From Antennarius striatus (Eukaryota > Chordata > Actinopteri > Lophiiformes > Antennariidae): a stretch of 64,000 nt of DNA. Where the stretch lies: NCBI RefSeq assembly GCF_040054535.1, contig NC_090789.1:5324197-5388196 (forward strand). The letters run 5' to 3'. Positions 30,360 through 57,517 of the stretch are shown piece by piece. The notes under the pieces were generated by a model. The model ran no database searches. It had not been told where the DNA came from and was given only the letters and a program-made list of their open reading frames with translations. The translations under genes were made by a program, and so were the position numbers. Position 1 is the first letter of the stretch. Each line of letters begins with the position of its first letter.

Positions 30360-30560
30360 TTGTACGTTGGCACAGTAGATAGCGCTGTCGTCTCACAGCA
30401 GGTTCCGGGTTCGAATACTTTTTGTGCGTTTGCGTGGATTCTCTTCTGGTTCTCCGGCTTCCTCCAAAAGAAATGCATCTTAGGTGAATTGATTGTTCCA
30501 AATTAAATGTAGGCGTGAGTGTTCTTTGTCCTTCTTGTGGCTTCGAGGGCACTGGCGTCG
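30360..30560 (+). mobile_element. tRNA-related SINE-like fragment
   Basis: Contains TTGGCACAGTAGATAGCGCT, GTCGTCTCACAGCA and the B-box-like GGGTTCGAATAC, then CTGGTTCTCCGGCTTCCTCC. This order is typical of a very common teleost dispersed repeat with a tRNA-like head. It is diverged and has no clear poly-A or simple-repeat end. Confidence 0.5.
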
Positions 30561-30867
30561 CGCTTGGCGACGGAAGAAGCGGTCAAGAACAAGGAGCGAA
30601 TGAAAGAACGAGAGTATTCACCAAATACCTGCAGAATGCTAGACTCTGACTCGGTTGCACCCATTGGTAGCCACATGTTTGAAAGATACGACTCTATTGT
30701 AAAACATCGGCAAGTGCCAAGACAAAAATAATTTTAATTTAAAGAGAATTTTAATCCATTTAAATTTTGGTGCCATACATTGTCATATGGAAAAACAAGG
30801 AAGTGGAGCCAACAACGACCTGTTTTCATGACGTAAATGACTTAAAGACAATTTGAAGTAGAACTAA

Positions 30868-30955
30868 CTTGAAAGGTCTCAGGTTCGAATCCGGGTGGGA
30901 ACAATTTTTATTGTGAAATTCCCAGTTTGGGATCATTAAAGTATATCAATCCAAC
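30868..30955 (+). mobile_element. Short SINE-like fragment with B box
   Basis: The Pol III B-box-like GGTTCGAATCC is followed by TGTGAAATTCCCAGTTTGGG and ATCATTAAAGTAT, resembling a tRNA-derived head joined to a LINE-type tail. Truncated on both sides; family not assigned. Confidence 0.4.
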
Positions 30956-31306
30956 TATTATTTATTGTTTTTATTGATATATGGTACAGTAAATGTGTAT
31001 ACAGGCATGCCCATGCATCACATGTTAAACTAATCATGTCACCCTATTTAAACCGGTGTGCATTTCGGGAGAGTGAGGTGGGTCACCCGGTTGCCAGGAA
31101 ACGGAGTCTGTGTGTCGCTCATGTTTCACAGACCTGTGCGTCTCCTGTCTCCCTTTGTGTTACAGCAGAGAGTCACCCCTACAGCTGCAACCATCACACA
31201 GCAGATGTAGATGTTTGAAGACTACAAAGTGTTTTTAATTTTAAAACCTTTTCCTGACACTAAATCTTTTCACAGCTGTTGTTCGTGGAGCTCCGTGGAT
31301 GTCAGG

Positions 31307-32532
<1,226 letters not shown>

Positions 32533-32766
32533 GTTTGCGCACATCTAGACCACTTAAAAATCAGCAGGTGTTTGTCTGACTCAGTGTTAGTGACGTCCTG
32601 TTGGTGCGACAGCGACCTCTAGTGGTAAATTGGATAAACAACACCCTAAAATATAGTATGACTGTACAGTACTCACCTTTTTTATTCTTTAAATTGCTTT
32701 CAGCTCTATTTACAAATCTTATCCGTCCATCTTGAATTCTGTTTTTGCAGAGAGCAGCCACAATGA

Positions 32767-34689
32767 AGACAAGATGAAAATGGACCAAAGAGCTGTGACT
32801 CCTCAAGTTGTAAATATAGCTTGTTTTTTCTTCTTGCACCTGCTACTTTTAGTTTGGACCATGTGCATACTCATTGAGACTCGGATGTCACGGTTTCTTA
32901 GAATATTTAATTGTGTAGTGACTTTATGAGTATGCTGTCATTGTGTTTTATCGTATGTATAGTTCAGTAATGACTTTTTGTAATCATGCCCAATATATTC
33001 TCACCAATCTCATATATTTGTCTGCTTAGAATAAACAGGCAGCTAGCTATATCAATGTTTACAGTGTAGCTGTGGGAAAGAGCGATATAATCCCACGTAA
33101 AAAGTAGGTCAATCAAGGTCAAGACAACTATTTTTAACTTTTTTCCCCCAGAGCCCTGCAATAGTTAAAATCAGACCCTGAAAATCACAATTGTGTCGAT
33201 TGCTGTCTGTGTTGCAGGTGTAACTTTGAGAGAGTAATGCCGTATTTGTGCTTGTTATGTCTTTCATTATTTAGCTTGCAGTGAGTTAGTCAGTTACCCT
33301 AGAGAGGAATCCTAATCTTATTCTCCTGGAAAAACTCCTAGGAACATAGAAACTTGGTCTTTTAACCCAGAATGAGGTCCAGTGAGGTCCAGCATGGCTT
33401 TATACCACCTCTGGGCAAATTTATCATTTGTGCTGAAAATAAATTTGATTTTTATTTATCAGTTTTTGTTTATTAGATTCTTTTTCCTTTCTTTTTTTTT
33501 TTTTTTTGGTGATGCCATTAGAATTTCAAACTGTTGAAAAAAAATGATGGAAGCCTGAATAAATGAAGGACAAACATTTTTTTTCTGTCTGCCATGCCTG
33601 ATCATTTACATGCAAATGTAGTTAATGGAAGCTAATCACAAATTGAGATTGTAACTTGTTGCTTTATGCAAAAAGCAGATTGACGCTGCAAGGGTCATCA
33701 TACAAACTGGGGTGAGTGTGTTGATGAACAGGAGAGGTAAACCAAAGAAAAGATTAAATTAATTTGGTTGTAGTAGCACAATTTGTAATTTTGTCACCTC
33801 TTGAATTGAATTTTCATCCACAATCCTTAAATATTTATTTATCTACCGGTAATTGTCTCCCTGCTGTTTAACCGAACATAATTATGTGTTGCACCCTATT
33901 TACTTTCAGATTCTTAGTATAAATTAGGACATACGATGCACAAAACAAACTTTTTTTTTTCTACTAAAAGGACAGAATGCATTCTAATGAGGGAAAGGGG
34001 CATCTTTGCCTGGGACCTGTCAGTGCCTAGCATTCCCACTACATGGCACTGTGTGCTACTGGAGGCCTTCTGGGGAGCTGCAGGATTGCTGGTTGGATGC
34101 AACAATCTCTGTCTGAGCCAAGCCACAGGATCGAATAATCCCTCACACAAAAAAGGTTCCCCAAATGGGCAGCGTGTGGCTGACGTCCAAGTGTTTGACA
34201 AAGAACAGGACTGAATACCGGTCTTTTCACTCTGAATTTACCATCCCCCAGTAGCCAGGCAGAACGACAGGAAGGGACACACATAACCAAACACACCTTA
34301 GGCTGGAGTAGACTTCACATGCTGCAGGCGGCTTACTCCTCTGCAATAAAACACGTAAAAGATCTTGTTCACTAAGTGTGTGTGCGCGTGCGTGTGCATG
34401 TGTGTGTGTGTAGGTGTGTGTGTGTGTGTGTGTACATTCTTGCTCACTAATGGGTGCAGCTATGCGTGGCCTCATTGTGGGTCTGAGTGTGTGTTTAGCA
34501 GGTGTGGATAATTTCCAGGAGGAAAGTTACATCCCACCTCCACCCAGTCATTTGGTAAAACATCCGCGTGTGTGTGTGTGTGTCTGTGTGTGTGTGTGCG
34601 TGTGTGTGTGTGTGTGTGCGTGTGTGTGAGAGAGAGAGGCATATCATACAGTATCACGCACGTGATACCAAACGCGCGCACACGCACAC

Positions 34690-34775
<86 letters not shown>

Positions 34776-34794
34776 CGTATATCTCTGTTTGCAG
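32767..34794. other. cd164l2 3' flank and intergenic sequence
   Basis: Candidate polyadenylation signals AATAAA occur at 33030-33035 and near 33437. No supported gene is seen. In human, MAP3K6 and FCN3 lie between CD164L2 and SYTL1; I find no trace of either here. Confidence 0.5.
34568..34771. repeat. (TG)n - palindrome - (CA)n inverted repeat
   Basis: A TG-rich arm (34568-34628) and a CA-rich arm (34677-34771) flank a perfect 18-base stem-loop, GTATCACG CA CGTGATAC (34651-34668). Together they can form a long hairpin or cruciform just upstream of the inferred sytl1 5' exon. Confidence 0.8.
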
Positions 34795-34934
34795 CTGATT
34801 GCAGCTCCAGACTGGACTATCCCACTAATGGTGGTGGGCGTGTCCATTACGTCACACTCCGTCCTCCACAGGCTCGCGACACAGGACAGCGCCTCGAACA
34901 ACTTTTGACAGATGGAACTGGAGGAAGCTGTCAG
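34795..34934 (+). other. sytl1: Inferred untranslated 5' exon of sytl1
   Basis: A CAG|GTAAGG donor at 34935 ends a GC-rich stretch that has a CRE-like TTACGTCA at 34847-34854. The left border may be an acceptor (TTTGCAG ending 34794) or a transcription start. An ATG at 34912 opens a short frame out of register with the main start, a possible upstream ORF. The exon is inferred, with no transcript evidence. Confidence 0.4.
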
Positions 34935-36562
<1,628 letters not shown>

Positions 36563-36564
36563 GG

Positions 36565-42218
<5,654 letters not shown>

Positions 42219-43848
42219 CACGCTTCGTGCACAGAGATGCATTCCTGTGCATTCATATCATTGTTGGAGTTGGAGAGCACTCAGCAAAGTTAAAGGCATA
42301 ATATGCAGAACGTAAAACAGTGATAGAACATACTCTCAGAAAGCCCACAGACATCACTAAGGGATTCTGGACATCACCAGATTAGTGGTGTGTTTCCCAT
42401 CAGCCAATGTGCTTTGGAACGTGACCTCCATAAAACACATGATCAAACAACCTCCTCATGTGTAAAATGGGCCATACAGGCTATATGCATGACATCACAT
42501 TTTACATCATCATCATCACATCATTTTTGTCAGCCTTCTCATTGCAGTCAAAACCAACATTCTTCAACTTCATTAAGTTGCCAACAGTTCCTAGCATCAC
42601 GTCTATATTCTCACTTAAGAGCCGCAAACATCAACGCTGCTGTGTGTGAACGTGTCTCCATATTATAGCAACAAAACATCTGTGCAAACCGGTCACATGC
42701 AGTTAGGATATTCATTGGAGTTCTCGTCAATTTAATTTCACCATCAAATCTAGCCAGCAAACCCAACATCAAAGATTTTGATTTTGATTTTTGTATGTTC
42801 CTTGCTTTACACCTGGCTTGACCTCTGTTGAGTCTCCAACTAGCTGTAACTCTGAATCTTGGGATTTCAAACACCAACTACAGCATATATTGCCTTTAAT
42901 TTGTCACGATGATACACATATACATACTTGTTTATTTCTGTTTCTCATTCATACTGACACACAAACACACATAGGGGAGGCAGTAGTGGTGCAATATTGT
43001 GAAATAATGGTATAAATAAAAATAAGGTACAATTTTTAGTTTTGAAACCAAATCGATCTATATTTCAAAGGTTTTACTTGAACGTTTCAGATCAATCCGC
43101 ATCTCGTTTGACAGATTTGAATTTGTAATCTCTTGTACTTTATTAAGTTAATATCAATCCAGCACTGATTAAATCCTTTGTTTGTCTTAAGTGGTTTAAC
43201 TGAAACTATACTGTATATCATGGGATTGTTTCATAAAAACTCTCAAACTCTTTGGAATAGGCCAGAAATAAAAAATAAAAATAAGCTCGTTATTTTGTGT
43301 TCTAACTCCTTATGATTATCTCTTTTAATGTAACGCCAGTCGTAACTTGACACCAGAGTAATACCTGTAATTATAATTACTGGAATAATTGTGAGTAAAT
43401 ACTAAAATGCTGCGCTCTGTGGGGGAAGGGAAGCAGAGGTGGCGCAAACTCAGAATCTTGACATTTATCAAATTGTTTTCTTTTCAGCATTTGTGCAACA
43501 TTAACATTAAGGGAGGCTGAATTCACGGCAAGACTCACTTCCTGCTTTTAGAAAGGTTTATTTTAAGCTACCAAACGGGGTTTGTTGCGTGACGTCATCA
43601 GTATTCGACAGATAAGGACAGTTCTGCCTGGACGGCTCTAGCCGACAACCTTAGCATCGTTAGCTTCTCTCCTAGACTACGCGTTGAAAGCCCCACAACA
43701 ATTCAATAAATGTAAAAAAAAAAATGGAGGTGGGAAATTAACTTAAACAAATTCAAATTAAACAAACGAAAACACACATCTTCATTGCCTTTTAAAATTG
43801 TGTTAGTTATTTCACAAAGATCTGCAAGCCTTTAAACTAGGCTACGTG
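42219..43848. other. sytl1 3' UTR and intergenic sequence
   Basis: AATAAA signals at 43015-43020 and near 43266 are candidate sytl1 ends. No further gene is seen. A conserved-synteny boundary falls here, with 1p36-type genes to the left and clxn/rbm48/pex1 to the right. No transposon or long repeat marks the junction. Confidence 0.45.
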
Positions 43849-43874
43849 GGTGCCATGGCAACCAAGTATAAACA
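43849..43874 (+). promoter_or_regulatory. clxn: X-box (RFX) plus forkhead (FOXJ1-type) motifs before clxn
   Basis: GGTGCCATGGCAAC (43849-43862) differs from the RFX palindrome GTTGCCATGGCAAC at two positions and from the looser X-box consensus at one. ATAAACA (43868-43874), a forkhead core, follows six bases later. The pair lies 48-73 bases upstream of the clxn ATG, where RFX and FOXJ1 sites of motile-cilia genes are usually found. Confidence 0.6.
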
Positions 43875-43921
43875 AAACTCCCGGAGGACTCTTGGGCCTA
43901 GCGGCTCAGCGAACAACAAAT

Positions 43922-45086
43922 ATGTCGGAAATATCTGCTATGAGCAGAAAACTGATTCAAACTGTGGCGGAAACAATCTCAAAACAAGTGGAGCACTGTG
44001 AGTATTCAGTTCAACCCAACATACTATATTATAGGTTACGCTAGAAAATGTCAGACAGCTAATACTGTGCTGCTATTTTATTGACTCCAGTCAGTAAAAC
44101 AGAGATTGAGTGTCTAATCCGAGAATATAAAATCCTGCTGGGAGAGCCTACGGTCCCCGGGAGGGCAGTAAACGGCCTGGACAGAGGGAAGTTCAGGAGC
44201 ATGCTGCATAACATGTTTGGAATGACCGACGATATGATCATGGATGGAGGTACTGTTCATTGACATTCTAAATACTTGACTAATTTGTTTCATTACTACT
44301 AGATTTATTATGTTCCAATTTTTGGTAACCTGTAGAGTCTCTTAATGGTTCAATTTGTGTTAGTCTTCAGGACATTTGACAAAGACAACGACAGCTTTGT
44401 CAGTATGAATGAATGGATTGAAGGACTGTCTGTCTTCCTTCGAGGGACCTTAGATGAAAAAATCAAATGTAAGCACCTATCCTTCACAGAAAACCTTTAG
44501 CCTGGCTAATACTTGTACCTCTTTTTAACACTCCCCTCTCTTGAACGGCTCAGACTGTTTTCATGTTTACGACCTGAACGGTGACAACTACATCTCCAGA
44601 GAGGAGATGTTTCACATGCTGAAGAACAGCCTTGTCAGACAGCCCACAGAGGAGGACCCGGACGAAGGAATAAGAGACCTGGTGGAGATCACGCTGAAGA
44701 AGATGGTGAGGGCACTAGTGGTGCTGACAGATTCCCGCAAACATCTACACCTTCATGCTTTCCATACCACCTCCCCCTCAAACACATTTTAGTTTTTCGA
44801 AAGCACATCATTTTGAATTTATTTCATCTTTCATTTTTCTAGGACCATGACCACGATGGCAGACTTTCTTTTGCTGACTTTGAAAAAGCAGTGAGAGAGG
44901 AGAATCTATTACTTGAGGCTTTTGGGACCTGCCTTCCTGACTCCATGGTAATTATGAATTTAGTTTCTTGACAAGTTGCAATAACTTCCATTTCTTGATT
45001 AATCTGTTAGTCTAACATACTGTTATTTCTGTTTTCAGAGTATTGAGACATTTGAACAGCATGTATTTCAGGTGGATATACTGTAA
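43922..45086 (+). CDS. clxn: Calaxin (EFCAB1), EF-hand outer-dynein-arm protein
   Basis: Calcium sensor of the outer dynein arm docking machinery in motile cilia and sperm flagella. Exons 43922-43997, 44091-44249, 44364-44468, 44554-44705, 44843-44947 and 45039-45086 join in frame to 214 residues (human 211). Blocks: [36 protein letters not shown]-hand loops [24 protein letters not shown] and [12 protein letters not shown]; and the very conserved [20 protein letters not shown] and [20 protein letters not shown]. In the first two loops the usual Gly at position 6 is Ser or Asn. Fish may have more than one calaxin copy and I cannot say which this is. AATAAA at 45131-45136 probably ends the transcript. 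Its stop is 135 bases from the rbm48 stop on the other strand. Confidence 0.94.
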
Positions 45087-45221
45087 AAATCTTATTCATC
45101 TGGATTGCCACCTATATTTCAAAATCTGTAAATAAAAACAAGCAACTAAAAACAACGGAGAGTTTTTTTTAAACATATTGGTAAAAATAGCAGTACAATA
45201 GCAGTATCGTCTCTTGGTTGA

Positions 45222-47226
45222 TCAAATGCGACGACGTGGCTTCAACTTTTTCTCCACTGGTTTGAGATCAGGACGCGATTCCACCTGAGAAACATGGCAG
45301 AACTGATTTTATTGACATTACTAAATATCATAAATCATTAAGACTATGCTTGAGATTTTGTTTTACTCTATCAAAAGATCAGATTTAAGGCTACCTGCTT
45401 CATTGTGTTCCTGATCAGGCTCACAGTTGTGTTCAATGACTCATCCTCCATGTCCACCTTAGATGGTTCTGGTAGCTTTGGCCCAATAAACGGTTCACTG
45501 TTTCTTGTCACATCCGTCAGTGAGCAGTCTACAGCCTCCTCCATCTTGTGTTTCCTGTTCTCCATGTGTGTATTCCGTGGAACAAATCTGACTGTGGAGG
45601 ACTGATTTGATGTCCGTTTGTGTTCTGCCCCTGTGTCAGCAGAGGTTTGACTGGAGCTTGAACCAGGCACTGGCTGTTGCTCCTTTGTGTTAGTTATAGC
45701 ATTGTGTAATGTGCCCATTTTATCCTCCGTTGGTGGAGTTCCGTGTGGATTTTTATTTCCATAATAATTCAATTCCCTTGGAGGTTGAGGCAGTAGAGGA
45801 AAGCTTGAATAATGGCTAATGTGTGGAGCCTCTCCCGTTGCATCATGCTGAGAGGTTTTAGTACTGGTTATGGCAGTCTCTGATGTGATGTTTGCTTCTG
45901 ATGATGTGGACTCCTTGTTAACAGCTTCCTCCTGTTGCTTTTCTCTTGCTTTATAACAGAAAAAAAAACAATCTCAACAAAGTGTTCCTGATCAGGGTCA
46001 ATTGCTATTCCAACGACTAAACTACAGATTCAATTACTGGTACATTAAATTTAAAGATCAGACAATAGATTAAAGCCCATATTGCACTGGCATCGTGCTC
46101 AGAGTGTCCCCCACCTCTCGCCAGCAAGTCAACTGGGTTAGGCTCCAACAACCCCCGCAACCCGCCTTGAGCAGAACAAGCAGTAAACAATGAATGTGAA
46201 TGAATGAATAAACAATAACTAAACATCTACTACAACTGCATATGAAAAATGTAAGAGCTTGTGTTGTCTCCAATGTCTGATTTTTATTTGTTCACAACAT
46301 ATTAGGATGTAATTCTGTGTAGGGTAAATCTTAGGCCAACTATCCACAATGTTGTACTGCTATGTGCAAGTCAATCCGACCTGGATCTGATGGGTTGAAA
46401 TGCATCTTTTGAGAGTGGCGAAATGTTTCAGGTTTTTAGAACAGTGATGTTCATAGTTCCCTGAGTACTTTCCAGTTTATATTATAAACGTACCTATATT
46501 CTGGACAGCCCTGATCACATATCTCCGCCTGTCCTGCAGCTTCATCTTGATGTCTCCTACACTCTCATACTCTGGTACGTAGCAAACGTGCAGCACACCA
46601 CCGAAGAAACTCTTCTCATCCATGTGTCGCTTGGCTGCCCTAAAATGACAACATTCAAGCACAATTGTTCAGTAATTCTGTTTAAGAGCGGCTGGAATGT
46701 AAAGGACACCGTGAGTTTCATCCTGCACCTGGCACTGGTGAGCTTCTGAAACTTAACCAGGTAAACTTCCGTGAACTCCTCAGAGGGATACTCGTCCAAG
46801 GGTCTGTACTCCTCCACGGCTCCATAAAGGGCACACAGTTGGATCAGTTCCTCCATCACTCCAATAGCTGGGACCCCTTGGATCATTAGGTATCGAGACT
46901 CTAAGTTGATGGTGTACACCTAATGGAACCGGACACGTATGATGACAACTGCTCTAAAACGTAATAATAACAATTTATTTCTATAGTCAAGGGTACATTT
47001 ATTTTTATCACACAGTGATAACTCCTCGAGTTGAGAGTTACGCTGTCTCCTAGCTTAGGTTATGTTTTAACCTGACCGATACTTCGTGTCTTCTTACCTT
47101 AACAGCTTTCGCTTTCCTTCCATCTCTATATTTTGGTCGAGAAATGCATACTTTCTTCTGTTCGTGGTGTTTATAAACCTCTGGGACAACCCAACAACCC
47201 GAAGCCTTCCTGTCTGGTGCCGCCAT
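45222..47226 (-). CDS. rbm48: RNA-binding protein 48, five exons
   Basis: RRM protein that, with ARMC7, supports splicing of U12-type introns. Minus-strand exons 47226-47098, 46919-46729, 46639-46494, 45948-45395 and 45284-45222 join in frame to 360 residues (human 367). ATG 47226 gives MAAPDRKASG. The RRM (residues about 44-125) begins VYTINLESRYLMIQGVPAIG, continues LYGAVEEYRPLDEYPSEEFT and EVYLVKFQKLTSAR, and ends FFGGVLHVCYVPEYESV. Exon 4 encodes a Ser/Thr/Asn-rich linker. The conserved C-terminal block is EPFIGPKLPEPSKVDMEDES then LNTTVSLIRNTMKQ, ending with the basic KKLKPRRRI. It is head-to-head with pex1, as in human. A minus-strand AATAAA near 44818-44823 would make its 3' UTR overlap clxn exons, but this is unproven. 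Confidence 0.95.
46075..46210 (-). mobile_element. SINE-like repeat fragment in rbm48 intron 3
   Basis: On the minus strand it reads CAAGGCGGGTTGCGGGGGTT, GGAGCCTAACCCAGTTGACT and GAGAGGTGGGGGACACTCTG, which resembles the 3' body of a common teleost dispersed repeat. On the plus strand a GAATGAATGAAT tail follows. Diverged and partial. Confidence 0.45.
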
Positions 47227-47465
47227 CTTTGAGGAAGTAATTTTCCAAGTCTCAAGTTTCAAAATAAGAGCTTTACCCTGTCTAGAATACTAATTTCCCC
47301 TTCATGACCGCTTACTGATATTTTATTATGAAAACTATCCTGGCTCGGTACCTGCTGCTCTAGTCTAGCTGGGTGCACACAGAATACATCGATTGACGAC
47401 GACGCGGTAACACTTTCGCAGACACCTATTGGGTTTATATATGTTGTCAAGGCTATGTTTACACT
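47227..47465. promoter_or_regulatory. Bidirectional rbm48-pex1 promoter
   Basis: Only 239 bases separate the two divergent ATGs. The interval has an ETS-type GGAAGT (about 47234-47239), an inverted CCAAT (ATTGG near 47428) and a small CpG cluster around 47399-47405. There is no obvious TATA box in a useful place. Human PEX1 and RBM48 are also head-to-head. Confidence 0.6.
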
Positions 47466-56004
<8,539 letters not shown>

Positions 56005-57473
56005 TCGGAATGGACACACCTAATTTTCTTTTCTTTTTTTAAGTTAAACAATTATATAATCATCATTTCACAATGCATTCAACAGTTCCAGGACATCTGA
56101 AGATAAATTGTTTAGAACATTTCCTACTGATAATTAAAATGTAATTACTGTACATAGGTGGAAAAGATTTAACTGTCAGAATTAAACCTGAAATCCTAAC
56201 AAAGCTTTCTTTTGCTTTCATTGTTTTCTGTTTCTCGCCACTGGATGGAGACAATTTTCTTGATTTTATGACCCCGTCTAAACCTGAGCGCTCAATGCTA
56301 ATATTTTTATATTATTCTGGTATTTTTTTGGATTTAGTTTTACTAGCATGGCATTGAATTTTGTTGTTTAGAATTAGAAGATCCTAAAAGACACGCAAGT
56401 GTTCCTGATCATACTCAGAGGTTGTCAACATCAGTCACAATATTTGAAAGGAATTTAAACAGTATGTGCCAGACTAATCTATATTTTAGAGAAGAAGAAA
56501 AACAAAAGAATCAAAGACAGCATCTGTTGTGCCCAAGATAGAAATAGTGAATCAAAAAAACAACTTAAAGTCACCACTCTGGTTTTAAACCTTGCATATA
56601 GAAGATTTACGCCGCTCCAACTCTGGACCTACTTCAGATTCCTCCTCTCAGACAGTATTTTCTTTTTACAGCACTGTACCTCCTGTCATCCTACGTACTG
56701 TACTCTGGCAGCTTCTGCAGAGGTAAATATAGACACACTGGTCTGGTTTTTGCCGGCATCAGTCTGGTCCCAATCGGCATGATGCAGCATGAAGGATGAC
56801 TTTCTCTTTTTTTCCTTCTCTTCACACCTGTGATGAGACAAACACGACAAATTGTTGCTCCGGGAAAATCCTTGACAAGGACAGCAGCCAATGAGACCTA
56901 CAGCCTTCAATTAAATCAATTCACTCATTGTAAATTGCGCAAGGGGGACAGAGCATGATGGGATGGATTGACAGCAGCACCGGCTGGGAGGAGGAGCGGT
57001 TGGAGGATGATCCCGCCACCGATCGGGCGCGTTGGTCCTGCTGGCAGCGGGGGTAATCACTGAGATTTATTGGACATCCCATCGGTCCTCAGTACATCAT
57101 CATTCATCTTTATTCCCTCCACGTCTTTCTTTATCAATACCAGACAACCCAGAACACATGGTGAAAAAAATAAGCATCAATTAGAGGTGCAAACCCGGTG
57201 TCTCCAAAACACCCGGCGCAAAGTTCACCTCATTTATCTCCAACATGAAGACAAACCTCTTCATCTCCCCCACAACTCCTCATCGGATGCACTTGTTCTT
57301 CAAAGCCGTCACAAAATGATTCACGATCTTCAGTTCACAACAAAGCATCCGTCCATTTAACAACATCAAGAGGTGTCAGCCTTCACCAGAATTAGATCCC
57401 GAGCGACGCGGAGGAGAACAAAACACCCGCATGTGACATGTTCACTCGGTGAGACGGCTCCTCACCGAATTAG

Positions 57474-57517
<44 letters not shown>

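Larger units (their letters stand above)
28442..31306. other. Intergenic, gpr3 to cd164l2
   Basis: No supported gene. It holds a (CATC)n array, short Alu-like-size SINE fragments and a (C)n/(G)n-rich patch near 29283-29293 and 29760-29770. AT-rich sequence dominates from 28800 to 29100 and from 29400 to 29600. Confidence 0.5.

Noticed and set aside
31085-31105. Possible X-box (GGTTGCCAGGAAAC) before cd164l2
   Set aside because: One half-site departs from the consensus at a key base, and there is no cilia link for CD164L2.
32767-34790. Possible remnants of MAP3K6 or FCN3, expected here from human gene order
   Set aside because: No kinase, collagen-like or fibrinogen-like coding match was seen in any frame.
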